From Mesorhizobium sp. ES1-4 (lineage in GTDB: Bacteria; Pseudomonadota; Alphaproteobacteria; Rhizobiales; Rhizobiaceae): a DNA stretch of 64,000 nucleotides. The translations under genes were made by a program, and so were the position numbers. The notes under the pieces were generated by a model. That model was not told where the DNA came from, did no database searches, and worked only from the letters and a program-made list of their open reading frames with translations. The stretch covers positions 1 to 64,000 of the forward strand of contig NZ_JAIUGV010000008.1 in assembly GCF_020164745.1 (NCBI RefSeq), read 5' to 3'. This document shows positions 26,733 to 35,083 of the stretch, one piece after another (the first letter of the stretch is position 1; the number at the start of each line of letters is the position of its first letter).

Positions 26733-29383
26733 TGCTGTTGTTGTGGATTCGCGGCGTTCTCGCCCACCGCCTCCCCCGTGTCGCCGGCGCCACCGCGGGC
26801 GTTGCGTTGACCGTGGCACTGCTCACGGCGATGGCTCTGTTTCTCGTCGATGCCGGCAGTTCCATGACCAGCCGCGCCATATCAGCGGTTCCGATCGACT
26901 GGCAGGTCCAGGTGATCCCGGGAGTCGACCCGGCGCTGATCAGCAAGGCCTTGGCTGGTGCCGCGCAAGTCGAGTTTGCCCATCAGGTTCGATATGCCGA
27001 CATTTCTGGCCTGGAGGCCAAAACCGGCGGCACGACACAGACAACCGGACCGGGGCAGGTGGTTGCCTTCGACAACGGCTATCCCAAGGATTTTCCGGCG
27101 GAGACCAGATTGCTTTCCGGCAAGGTCGACGGCGTTCTCATTGCCCAGCAGACGGCGGCCAATCTCCATGTCGGCCCGGGCGACACGGTGTCGATCACGC
27201 GGATAGGGATGCCGCCGGCGGATGTGAAAGTGGCCGGCGTGATCGACCTTCCCGATGCGGATTCCTTTTTTCAGGCGGTCGGCTTACCGCCTCAGGTCGC
27301 GCCACAGGCGCCGCCGGACAATGTGCTGATCCTGCCTTTGCAGGAATGGCTGCAACTGTTTTCGCCACAAGAAAAGGCAAGGCCCGACACCACCCGGCTG
27401 CAACTGCATGTCCGGCTCGTCCACGCCTCGCTGCCGCGCGATCCGGTTTCCGCCTATACTTTCGTCACCGGTGCGACGCGGAACCTGGAAGCGAAAGTGG
27501 CCGGCCAGGCGCTGGTCGCCGACAACCTCGGCTCCCGTCTCGGTGCCGTCCGCGAAGACGCGCTCTACGCCTCGGTCCTGTTCCTGTTCCTGGGGGTGCC
27601 TGGCATTGCGCTCGCCGTGGCGCTGACCTTCGCAGTCACCTTGTCAGGTGCCGCGCGCCGGCGCGTCGAGCAGGCGCTGCTTCGCGTTCGCGGCGCGACG
27701 ACGCGAACGGTGCTTGCCTTGTCCGCTACCGAGGCCGCGATCGCGGCAATCGGCGGCACCGCTTTGGGCATTGCAGGAGCGCTTCTGCCGGGTTTCATGG
27801 CCGCCGGCCCGCGTGCATCAGCGGCAGACAGTGTCTCGACACTGCTTTTCATCGCACTCGCCGGCTTGCTTGTCGGGTTTGTCGCCTTCCTGTTTCCGGC
27901 CTGGCGCGACGCTCGCTGGACCACGGTCAACCTTGCCCGCCGCACGGTCACCAGGACCGTGTCACCGCTATGGCAGAAGCTTTGGCTCGACCTGTTGCTG
28001 CTTGCCGCCGCCGGCCTCGTCTTCTGGCTATCGGCGAGCACCGGCTACCAGATCGTGCTTGCGCCCGAAGGCGTTGCCGCAACCTCGGTGGACTACAAGG
28101 CCTTCATCGCGCCCGCGCTGTTCTGGCTGGGCATGGCGCTGTTGGCGATACGGCTGTCGGGCCAGGTCATCTCCCGAAACGGCGCGATGCTTCGGGCGAT
28201 CATCGTGCCAGTCTGCGGGCGTCTCGCGCCGGTCGTGTCGGCCGCGCTGTCGCGGCAATCAGGCCGCCTGACCATTGCGATCGCCATGACCGCGCTGGCG
28301 ATCTCGTTCGCAACCTCGACGGCCATCTTCAACACCACCTATAATGCGCAGGCGCGCATCGACGCCGAATTGACGAATGGTTCCGATGTCACCGTTCTGG
28401 GCACATCGGACAGGCCGGCTGGAGCGCATCTGACGGCGCTGGCCTCGCTGCCCGACGCCGCGGCGGCGGAGCCCATGCAGCATCGCTTCGCTTATGTCGG
28501 CGCCGACCTGCAGGACCTCTATGGCATCGACCCCAAGCGCATCGAACGGGTCACCAGCCTGTCGGACGCTTATTTCAGTGGCGGCAATGCCGCCGACACG
28601 CTTGGCCGGCTCGCATCCACGCCGGATGGCGTACTCGTGTCCGAGGAGACCGTGCAGGATTTCCAGCTTCGGCAGGGCGACACTCTGAATCTGCGGCTGA
28701 TCGATGCCAGGGACCATCAGTATCATCCCGTCGCCTTCAAATTCATCGGGGTGGCGCGCGAATTCCCGACCGCGCCGAAGGATTCCTTCCTCGTCGCCAA
28801 TGCCGCCTACGTGGCTCGCATGACGGGTTCCGACGCGTCGGAATATGTGCTGATGCGAGCCAAGGGAGATCCAACGGCGCTCGCTCGCCAGGTGTCGTCG
28901 ACGCTGACGTCCGATCCGTCGTTGAAGGTCGCCGACATCGGGCATGCTGCCCACCTCATCGGCTCCAGCTTGACGGCGGTCGACCTCGGCGGACTGACGG
29001 CCATCGAACTTGGGTTTTCCGTCGTCATGGCCGCCGCCGCGGCCGGGTTGATGCTGGCACTGGGTTTCATCGAACGCCGCCGGAGCTTCGCCATCCTGAG
29101 CGCTATCGGCGCCAAGCCGCGACAGTTGTCGGCCTTCCTGTGGGGCGAAGGCGCCGTCATCATCGTCGGCGGTTTCGCCTTCGGTCTGCTGTCTGGCGTT
29201 GCCACGGCTTGGATGCTGGTAAAGCTGTTGACGGGGGTGTTCGACCCGCCGCCCGAAACGCTTTCGGTGCCCTGGATCTATCTGGGCACCGTCCTGTGCC
29301 TCGTCACCGCTTCCGTCATCGCAGCCGTCCTGTTGGCAAGGCCGTCGTTGGGGAAGGATGGCGAGCATTTGCGGGATCTCTGA
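26729..29383 (+). CDS. Large FtsX/MacB-type ABC permease
   Basis: An 884-residue membrane protein. One helix at about 15-40 is followed by a ~250-residue periplasmic domain, then three helices (about 285-400), two more (about 420-480), another helix with a second large periplasmic domain (about 520-760), and three C-terminal helices ending with FtsX-like motifs (RRRSFAILSAIGAKPRQL). The ten-helix duplicated FtsX layout resembles YbbP-type permeases, which extrude or extract lipids or hydrophobic molecules. The start at 26729 overlaps the ATPase stop by four bases. Direction and substrate are not evident from sequence. Confidence 0.85.
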   Translation: MMLLLWIRGVLAHRLPRVAGATAGVALTVALLTAMALFLVDAGSSMTSRAISAVPIDWQVQVIPGVDPALISKALAGAAQVEFAHQVRYADISGLEAKTGGTTQTTGPGQVVAFDNGYPKDFPAETRLLSGKVDGVLIAQQTAANLHVGPGDTVSITRIGMPPADVKVAGVIDLPDADSFFQAVGLPPQVAPQAPPDNVLILPLQEWLQLFSPQEKARPDTTRLQLHVRLVHASLPRDPVSAYTFVTGATRNLEAKVAGQALVADNLGSRLGAVREDALYASVLFLFLGVPGIALAVALTFAVTLSGAARRRVEQALLRVRGATTRTVLALSATEAAIAAIGGTALGIAGALLPGFMAAGPRASAADSVSTLLFIALAGLLVGFVAFLFPAWRDARWTTVNLARRTVTRTVSPLWQKLWLDLLLLAAAGLVFWLSASTGYQIVLAPEGVAATSVDYKAFIAPALFWLGMALLAIRLSGQVISRNGAMLRAIIVPVCGRLAPVVSAALSRQSGRLTIAIAMTALAISFATSTAIFNTTYNAQARIDAELTNGSDVTVLGTSDRPAGAHLTALASLPDAAAAEPMQHRFAYVGADLQDLYGIDPKRIERVTSLSDAYFSGGNAADTLGRLASTPDGVLVSEETVQDFQLRQGDTLNLRLIDARDHQYHPVAFKFIGVAREFPTAPKDSFLVANAAYVARMTGSDASEYVLMRAKGDPTALARQVSSTLTSDPSLKVADIGHAAHLIGSSLTAVDLGGLTAIELGFSVVMAAAAAGLMLALGFIERRRSFAILSAIGAKPRQLSAFLWGEGAVIIVGGFAFGLLSGVATAWMLVKLLTGVFDPPPETLSVPWIYLGTVLCLVTASVIAAVLLARPSLGKDGEHLRDL

Positions 29384-29564
29384 CGGCCGGCTTCAGCTTA
29401 CCTATTTGTATGGTGCCGGCCATCTCGTTGAAAACTTGGCCCCCTAAGATCGACCCAGTGTCTCTCGCAGACACGACCCGGCAGCCACGCGCACCGGCTC
29501 GTCACCGTGCCCCGCGGCCATCGGCCCTGCGGCATCACAATGAAACCAGAACAGGAAAACGCAG

Positions 29565-29822
29565 ATGAAAAATTCAGTTGTCGCTACCGCAATGATAATC
29601 GCGCTGGCGTCCTCGAGCGGGGCCTTTGCCAAGGCCGTTACCGGGACGATCAAGAGCGTGGACAAGAATGGTGACTCGATCACCCTGTCGGACGGAACGA
29701 CATTAACGTTGCCTGAAGGGATCGAGGCCGAGACCCTCAAGGCCGGCGAGAAGGTCGTGGTCACGTATTCCACGACAGCAGCGGGCAAGCTGAAAGTTTC
29801 CGCTATCCATCAGGCAAAGTAA
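29565..29822 (+). CDS. DUF1344 small exported protein
   Basis: An 85-residue protein with a signal peptide (about 1-22, cleavage near GAFAKA). The mature domain TGTIKSVDKNGDSITLSDGTTLTLPEG is a small beta-barrel type sequence typical of DUF1344, a family common in Rhizobiales. The function is unknown. It stands alone; a perfect 12-bp hairpin follows it. Confidence 0.8.
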   Translation: MKNSVVATAMIIALASSSGAFAKAVTGTIKSVDKNGDSITLSDGTTLTLPEGIEAETLKAGEKVVVTYSTTAAGKLKVSAIHQAK

Positions 29823-29840
29823 TTTCGCTTCAGCGGTGAC

Positions 29841-29879
29841 ACCGGCAGGGGCTGGGCGTTCATTCCGGCCCCTGCCGGT
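29841..29879 (+). terminator. Strong hairpin after the DUF1344 gene
   Basis: ACCGGCAGGGGC pairs perfectly with GCCCCTGCCGGT (12 bp, 15-base loop). It lies 18 bases after the stop and before the convergent GtrA gene, so it can serve both directions. There is no T-run. Confidence 0.7.
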
Positions 29880-29927
29880 CGCCATTCGACTGAGAACTCT
29901 TTACAGGTCTATTCGCGTTTCGGGCGA

Positions 29928-30260
29928 TTACCGCACGCGCCAGGTGATGGCGGAGTTGGTAATATAGTTCCAGGCCGAGCCGACGGCGGCGGCGGCAAGC
30001 CCGGCCGCCCACCAGCGCGACGGACCGGTGTAAAGAAGCGTCGACACGCCGACGCCCGCCACGACACCAAAGCTGCACAGCGCCGCGAACATCGCGAATC
30101 CGGTGACGAAGCGCCAGCCGTGCCAGCGCTGGTCGCGATAGGTGAATGTGTTGTTCAGCATAGAGTTGAACGCCATGGCCGTGAACATGGCCGCGGTCTG
30201 GGCTACCGCGAAAGGCAGGCCGTGCGGCAGCAGCGCATGCAGCACGCTGAGGTGGACCAC
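29928..30260 (-). CDS. GtrA-family membrane protein, N-terminally shortened
   Basis: A 110-residue protein with about three membrane helices that matches the last three quarters of GtrA (FNSMLNNTFTYRDQRWHG and WNYITNSAITWRVR are typical), which flips or assists glycosyl-lipid transport. GtrA normally has four helices and starts with a helix before VGGxGxxVHL. Here the open frame just upstream reads GGTHGRVVVHLSV after a hydrophilic segment, so the first helix is missing. It begins at a GTG. In related bacteria GtrA is often fused to a dolichol-phosphate-type glycosyltransferase; that part is not present here. Probably a remnant. Confidence 0.65.
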   Translation of the reverse strand: MVHLSVLHALLPHGLPFAVAQTAAMFTAMAFNSMLNNTFTYRDQRWHGWRFVTGFAMFAALCSFGVVAGVGVSTLLYTGPSRWWAAGLAAAAVGSAWNYITNSAITWRVR

Positions 30261-30357
30261 GACACGACCGTGAGTTCCGCCCCGCGGCGTTGTTGCGACG
30301 CGCTGCTGTTTGTATCCGCCGCCAGTTCTACGTCCGGCACTGGGTATGTCGCCTGGT

Positions 30358-31962
30358 TCATGGACGCGCCGCGCCGTCGTGTGCTTGCGGCGCCTCGATG
30401 CGGTTGACCGGCAGGATCAGGATTTCGAAGACGGGAAATCCGCCGATGCGCTGTATGAGGCGCCGGGGCCGGCCATCGACGACGTACCGTCCATCAAGGC
30501 CGTCGCGATACTCCTTCTCGCGAGCCGCCTCCTTGCCGAAATCCAGGGCGCCGACAAAGAAGCCCTCGCTTCGTGTCTTCAAGCGCGCGTCATCCATGAA
30601 CTGGAAATGGCGTGGATCCCCCGGCAGCACCTCTATCGGTACGTCTGGTCCAAGAGCGTCGGCGATCCGCGCCGCCTGCATCCAGTTCGACGCAACCACA
30701 TAGGCGCTGGCACCGCTGAGGTCCTTGCCCTGTGGCTCACTGGTCAGCGCCGACCAGTCGACGAGTTGCCAGTTGACGTCGAATTTCGGCGCCCGTTCAT
30801 AGAACGCCCGCGTGAAGGCGCCGGTCCGGACCTGCACCGCAAACCCCGCCGCCAGGAGTGGGACGACAGTGGCGGCGATGGTGAAGGATAGCCGCAGCAA
30901 TCCAGGCCGGCGTTCCGCAAGGCGGGCGCACCATTGGCCGAAAAGCGGAAAGCCGAACAGGAAGCCGCTCATTGACCAGTGCGGCAGGGAATGGGCGCTG
31001 AACAGGGCGACCAGGTCGAAGAACCCCACAGGCAGCGCCGCAATGGTCACGAAGAACCGATCGGCCTCCGAACCGCCGCGGGCCGCGCTCCACATGCACG
31101 CCATGACCACAAGCCAGGTCGGCGGCCACACATAGGCCGCTTGACCCAGCAGCGTGATGGCAAGGTTTCCAGGATGCAAAACATGGCCTTCCTCGGCCAG
31201 GCCGCGGCCGGACTGGAACGCAAACGAAATCCAGCCATGATCCATATTCCAGACGATGACCGGCAGCAGGCCAAGCGTCGCGATGGCGCCGGCGATCCAG
31301 GGGCCCGGCGTTCGCAACTCGGCCCGGCCCGGCCTCGTCGACACCAGGACAAGCAAGGCCGAGATACCGAACAGCCCGGCCTGATATTTGGACATCAGCG
31401 CCAGGCCGAAGGCGACACCGACGATGACCCAGCGCAGCAAGGCGAACCGTGGCCTTTCGCCCAGAACCAATGGCGCGGCGGCGCAAGCGCTGGCCAGGAG
31501 AAAGAAATCGAGCGGCCCGTCGGGCACCACGAAGTGCCCGGCCGAAATGAAGAAGAAAGGAGCAACGGTGAACCACGCCGCTGCCCAGAATGCGGCAACC
31601 TTGCCGTAGGCATGGCGGGTCAGTTCGAAGAGCAGCAGCGTCGAAAGCGAGCCGAGAACAACATAGGGCAGCCGAACGGCGAGCCGGCATTCGCAGCCGA
31701 AAACATCCGCCATCAGACGTGCCAGCGCGAAACCCAGCGGCGGGTGGTCGAAATACGAAAGCGAATGGCTGCGCGACACCGCGACCGCGTAGGCCTCGTC
31801 GATTGACAGCGGAATGACCGATGCCAGTCCGATCCGGAGCACAAGAAATGCGACGACCCCGACACCCAGCTGGAAAACAGGGGAAGCAGGAGCGCCTTTG
31901 GCCAGGCTTGCAACGCGCGGCCTGGCAGCACCGGCATCGTCCCAGACCTGATCCGACAGCAT
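30358..31962 (-). CDS. Glycosyltransferase family 39 / ArnT-like membrane protein
   Basis: A 534-residue integral membrane glycosyltransferase. The first loop carries the catalytic acidic motif SIDEAYAVAVSRSHSLSYFDHPPLG, where the Asp-Glu pair and the DHPP motif are family hallmarks. About eleven helices follow, and a ~130-residue soluble C-terminal domain ends the protein. Such enzymes transfer a sugar from a polyprenyl-phosphate donor to lipid A or proteins in the periplasm. It is preceded four bases upstream by a 49-residue membrane protein and followed by the GtrA remnant, both on the same strand; GtrA-type proteins often make or flip the lipid-linked sugar it would use. Confidence 0.85.
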   Translation of the reverse strand: MLSDQVWDDAGAARPRVASLAKGAPASPVFQLGVGVVAFLVLRIGLASVIPLSIDEAYAVAVSRSHSLSYFDHPPLGFALARLMADVFGCECRLAVRLPYVVLGSLSTLLLFELTRHAYGKVAAFWAAAWFTVAPFFFISAGHFVVPDGPLDFFLLASACAAAPLVLGERPRFALLRWVIVGVAFGLALMSKYQAGLFGISALLVLVSTRPGRAELRTPGPWIAGAIATLGLLPVIVWNMDHGWISFAFQSGRGLAEEGHVLHPGNLAITLLGQAAYVWPPTWLVVMACMWSAARGGSEADRFFVTIAALPVGFFDLVALFSAHSLPHWSMSGFLFGFPLFGQWCARLAERRPGLLRLSFTIAATVVPLLAAGFAVQVRTGAFTRAFYERAPKFDVNWQLVDWSALTSEPQGKDLSGASAYVVASNWMQAARIADALGPDVPIEVLPGDPRHFQFMDDARLKTRSEGFFVGALDFGKEAAREKEYRDGLDGRYVVDGRPRRLIQRIGGFPVFEILILPVNRIEAPQAHDGAARP

Positions 31963-31966
31963 TGGG

Positions 31967-32116
31967 TTACCAGACCCAAAGCATGTAAGCGCGATCGTCC
32001 GCGAGCGGTCCGTGGCCGGGCATGACGACCATCAGACAGACGATGGCGAGAAGCACCGCGGCCGTGGCGATCCGGATCCACTTGCCCGAGCGGGTGGAGT
32101 AGCTGCGGTCCGGCAT
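31967..32116 (-). CDS. 49-residue single-pass membrane protein
   Basis: A small frame, MPDRSYSTRSGKWIR followed by a hydrophobic helix (ATAAVLLAIVCLMVVM) and a short tail ending AYMLWVW. It ends four bases before the ATG of the GT39 gene, and an AGGGG ribosome site lies about 13 bases upstream of its ATG. The N-in basic side and single helix suggest a small inner-membrane subunit or chaperone of the glycosyltransferase. Codon use (GGCAAG, ATCGCC, GTCGTC) is like genuine genes here. No family is recognised. Confidence 0.6.
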   Translation of the reverse strand: MPDRSYSTRSGKWIRIATAAVLLAIVCLMVVMPGHGPLADDRAYMLWVW

Positions 32117-32366
32117 TTTTGGATGTCACCCCTCGAACTCGACAGCTTATGGACATGTTGCCGCTGCGGTTCGAGGGCGATCATGTCCGATCAAGCATAC
32201 GGGAGCGTTGCCGGGGTATTACAAATCCGTAAGGCCCGTCTGGCTGCCGTACCCGTCAACGAGGGCTATCTCCGCGGGCAGGCAGCTGAATGTCCTCTGA
32301 GTTGGTCAGCGGTAACGGTCGGTGGCGCTACCGGTCGGACGAGAAAGTCGCCTTACGTGCGCTGCG

Positions 32367-33446
32367 TCAGCACCGTTTCGACTGGACGGCGCGGCGAGAA
32401 CGGCAACTCTGGCCCGTAGCCGAACTCATGACGATGTCCGGCCGTAGGCCACTCTCTCCGACCAATGCCGCGAGCTCGGAACGCAAGCTGGCGACCTCGA
32501 CCGGTTGGTTGATGAAGGCGCACTTCAGGCCAAGGCTGGTGGCTGCCAGGGCGAAGCGCTGGCAGGCGCGGCCGACCTCGATCCAGTGCGCTTTGTCTTC
32601 GCGCTCGGCAAGGAACACCGCGACGCCCGGCGAGGACGCGATATGGCGGGCATACCTGTCGTTCTCGGCTCCGGCCCGGAAGAATTGGTCGAAAGCCAGG
32701 TCTCCGAGCATGGTCGGCAGGATGGGGTTGCCGCTTGCAGCCGAGAACAGCCCGTCCCCGGACGCCATGGCGCTGCGCGGATTGAACCGCACCCATTGCT
32801 TGAGCTCGCGCATGAACGCTGGATCGGCCATCTGCATGCTGTTGCCGGCGATGACGAGATCGCGCATCCGGCCAACCCGCGCTCGGTCGGTGATGAGGAT
32901 CAGCCGAATCTTGGGCCGCGCCGCAGCCAGTTCGAGCCTCGAGAGGTCGGCGGCCGGAACGGAACGACCATCGTATCCGGCACGGGTCGACTGCCGCTTC
33001 TCGATTGCAGCAAGCAGAGGACCGGCGCTTTCCGGTCCGCTGGAAAAAACATAGCGCACACCATCCTGGCTTAGCTCCATCTCGCCCGGTCGCCCCGTCG
33101 CCGCGGCCGCAATTGACAGGTTCTCGGCGGCACTCCCAAGACTCACGAACAGGTGATGGCCGTCCGGATCGACGACGGGTGTCCGGCGAGAGCCGTCCGG
33201 CAGGATGTCGATGACGCCGTCGCCGGCGGTGAACCGCCAGGGTTGGGTATTGTGGCTGTTGGCGGCAAGCGCGGCATAGCGGACAAGATCGCGAATGTCC
33301 GGCGCCGCCGTTAACCTGGCACGCATTCGGCCAGCGTAAGCGCCGTAGGCGGTCATCGATCCGACAGCCAACGTCCAGGCGGCTGTTCCGGCTCCCGCCA
33401 ACAGCAATGTGCCGCCAGCGCCGATGAGAAGACTTCGCCTGTTCAT
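32367..33446 (-). CDS. Acg-family nitroreductase-like protein, C-terminus probably frameshifted
   Basis: A 359-residue protein of the Acg/nitroreductase superfamily (flavin-binding; Acg of M. tuberculosis is a dormancy-regulon protein). The N-terminus MNRRSLLIGAGGTLLLAG is a twin-arginine-like signal or anchor. The nitroreductase core starts at ANSHNTQPWRF, with IEKRQSTRAGYDGRSV and GRACQRFALAATSLGLKCAFINQPVE also typical. The last 18 residues (TGQSCRSRRAVQSKRC) do not fit: read in the next frame from about 32425 the DNA gives FGYGPELPFSPRRPVETVL, the expected family ending, and stops at 32353. It overlaps the PPDK-like gene by four bases. A single-base deletion or sequencing error is likely. 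Confidence 0.78.
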   Translation of the reverse strand: MNRRSLLIGAGGTLLLAGAGTAAWTLAVGSMTAYGAYAGRMRARLTAAPDIRDLVRYAALAANSHNTQPWRFTAGDGVIDILPDGSRRTPVVDPDGHHLFVSLGSAAENLSIAAAATGRPGEMELSQDGVRYVFSSGPESAGPLLAAIEKRQSTRAGYDGRSVPAADLSRLELAAARPKIRLILITDRARVGRMRDLVIAGNSMQMADPAFMRELKQWVRFNPRSAMASGDGLFSAASGNPILPTMLGDLAFDQFFRAGAENDRYARHIASSPGVAVFLAEREDKAHWIEVGRACQRFALAATSLGLKCAFINQPVEVASLRSELAALVGESGLRPDIVMSSATGQSCRSRRAVQSKRC

Positions 33447-35083
33447 GCCCTGCCTTCGACAAACCCGACGCGGCGATGCAAGGCATTGAGCCGCGCCAAC
33501 AACTCGACCGGCACGGTCTCGGTGATGCGTGCCATTCCCGAGTAGATCTTGCCGCTATTGCCATCCAAGGTCAGTGTTGCCCCCTCGGGGAAGACCGTGC
33601 CGCCAATGGCGATCTCCCTTCGCGCGTCGTCAATCGTCATTGTCTCGCACCCGACCAGGCAGACTTTGCCGAGCTGGCGCGCGATGACGGCGGCATGGGA
33701 CGTCCTGGCGCCATGCTGCGTCAACAAACCGTCGGCAAGATCAAGCGCGGCGATGTCGCTGGTCTCGGCATCGCGGCGAACCAGGATCACGATCGCGCCC
33801 GCAGCTTTGCGTTCCCGCACCCTGACCTCATCGAGAGCGATCTCGCCGGAGACGACGCCGTTGGCCGCGGATGCGGCCGACGCGATTGGCGACAGCGCTG
33901 CCCCATCGTCGGCCGCGATGATGCTGACGGTCAGCGCATGCTCGTCGAGACCGCGGGTCCGCTCGCGCGCGGTCTCGGCGTCGATCAAACCCGCGGCCAG
34001 CAAGTCGAGCGCGATGCGGGCGGCTGCCAACGGCGTGCGCTTGCCGGTGCGTGTCTGCAGGAGGTAGAGGACCCCTTCCTGCACGGTGAATTCGAAGTCC
34101 TGCATGTCGCCAAAATGGCGTTCGAGCAGCGCGGTCGCGTCGACAAGCTCGTCCCAGACGCGCGGTGCGACCGCAGCGAGCTCGTCGTGGCCTTTGGCGG
34201 TGCGGCGCCCGCTGACGACGTCCTCGCCCTGCGCATTGAAAAGAAAATCCACCCAGGGATTGGGGTCGCCCGTGCTGGGATTGCGTGTGAAGCCAACGCC
34301 GGCTCCCGAGAGGCCGCCGGCATTGCCGAACACCATGCGCTGGACGGCCACGGCCGTGCCCATGCCGTGCGACAGGTCGTGGAGATTGCGATAGGCTACC
34401 GCCTTCTCGCTTCCCCATGATCGGAAAACGGCGCAGACCGCTCCGTGCAGCTGGGTTTCCGCGCTTTGCGGGAAAGGTACGCCGGCCTCCCTACAAAAGG
34501 TCTCCAGATGCCGATGCGCGATCTGACGCAGGCTTGCGAAGTCGAGGGATCGTTCATCCTCGTCATGGCGAATGGCGTCAAGGTCGGCCTCGAAATGTTT
34601 GGCGTCGATGCCGGCGACAACCTCCCCATAGCCGGCGATGAGACGGCGGTAGGCGTCCCAGGCAAGCCGCGGATGGCCGCTCAGGCGTATGAGGCCGGGA
34701 ATGGTCGTATCCGTAAGTCCGATGTTCAGCAGCGTTTCCATCATGCCCGGCATCGACACCGGCGCGCCTGATCGTACCGAGAGGAGCAGCGGCCGGCGAG
34801 CGTCTCCCAGTTTCAATCCGGTGACCGCTTCCAACTCGGCCAGGGCAGCCTGCCAAAGCTGCGGAACCACTGCTTGCGGATCGGCACAATAACCGGTTCC
34901 GATGACAAAGGCTGGCGGAACCTTGAGGCCGAGCGCGGCCAGTCGGGCAAGGTTGTAGGCCTTGGAACCAAGGACGGCGGGCGTCATTGCGTCGGACAGC
35001 GGCTTACTGTCGCCGATGAAGTACACGCGTTCGAGATCTTCCCTGGCCATCGGCTGCTCGGTCGGCCTGGCGGACGCTTTCAT
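33443..35083 (-). CDS. PPDK-like protein with ATP-grasp and phosphohistidine domains only
   Basis: A 546-residue relative of pyruvate phosphate dikinase / PEP synthase. The ATP-grasp domain has GSKAYNLARLAALGLKVPPAFVI (40-62), SVRSGAPVSMPGMM (102-115) and SGAGVGFTRNPSTGDPNPW (259-277). The swivelling phosphohistidine domain has TQHGARTSHAAVIARQLGK with H463. The PEP/pyruvate-binding TIM barrel (about 350 residues) is missing, so it cannot carry out the whole PPDK cycle alone. The start overlaps the DUF47 gene by four bases and the stop overlaps the nitroreductase start, so the three are one operon. It may phosphorylate a different acceptor or act with another protein. Confidence 0.88.
   Translation of the reverse strand: MKASARPTEQPMAREDLERVYFIGDSKPLSDAMTPAVLGSKAYNLARLAALGLKVPPAFVIGTGYCADPQAVVPQLWQAALAELEAVTGLKLGDARRPLLLSVRSGAPVSMPGMMETLLNIGLTDTTIPGLIRLSGHPRLAWDAYRRLIAGYGEVVAGIDAKHFEADLDAIRHDEDERSLDFASLRQIAHRHLETFCREAGVPFPQSAETQLHGAVCAVFRSWGSEKAVAYRNLHDLSHGMGTAVAVQRMVFGNAGGLSGAGVGFTRNPSTGDPNPWVDFLFNAQGEDVVSGRRTAKGHDELAAVAPRVWDELVDATALLERHFGDMQDFEFTVQEGVLYLLQTRTGKRTPLAAARIALDLLAAGLIDAETARERTRGLDEHALTVSIIAADDGAALSPIASAASAANGVVSGEIALDEVRVRERKAAGAIVILVRRDAETSDIAALDLADGLLTQHGARTSHAAVIARQLGKVCLVGCETMTIDDARREIAIGGTVFPEGATLTLDGNSGKIYSGMARITETVPVELLARLNALHRRVGFVEGRA

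Noticed and set aside
29385..29421. GGCCGGC/GCCGGCC repeat after the FtsX permease as terminator
   Set aside because: The 23-base loop is long and there is no T-run; too weak to call.
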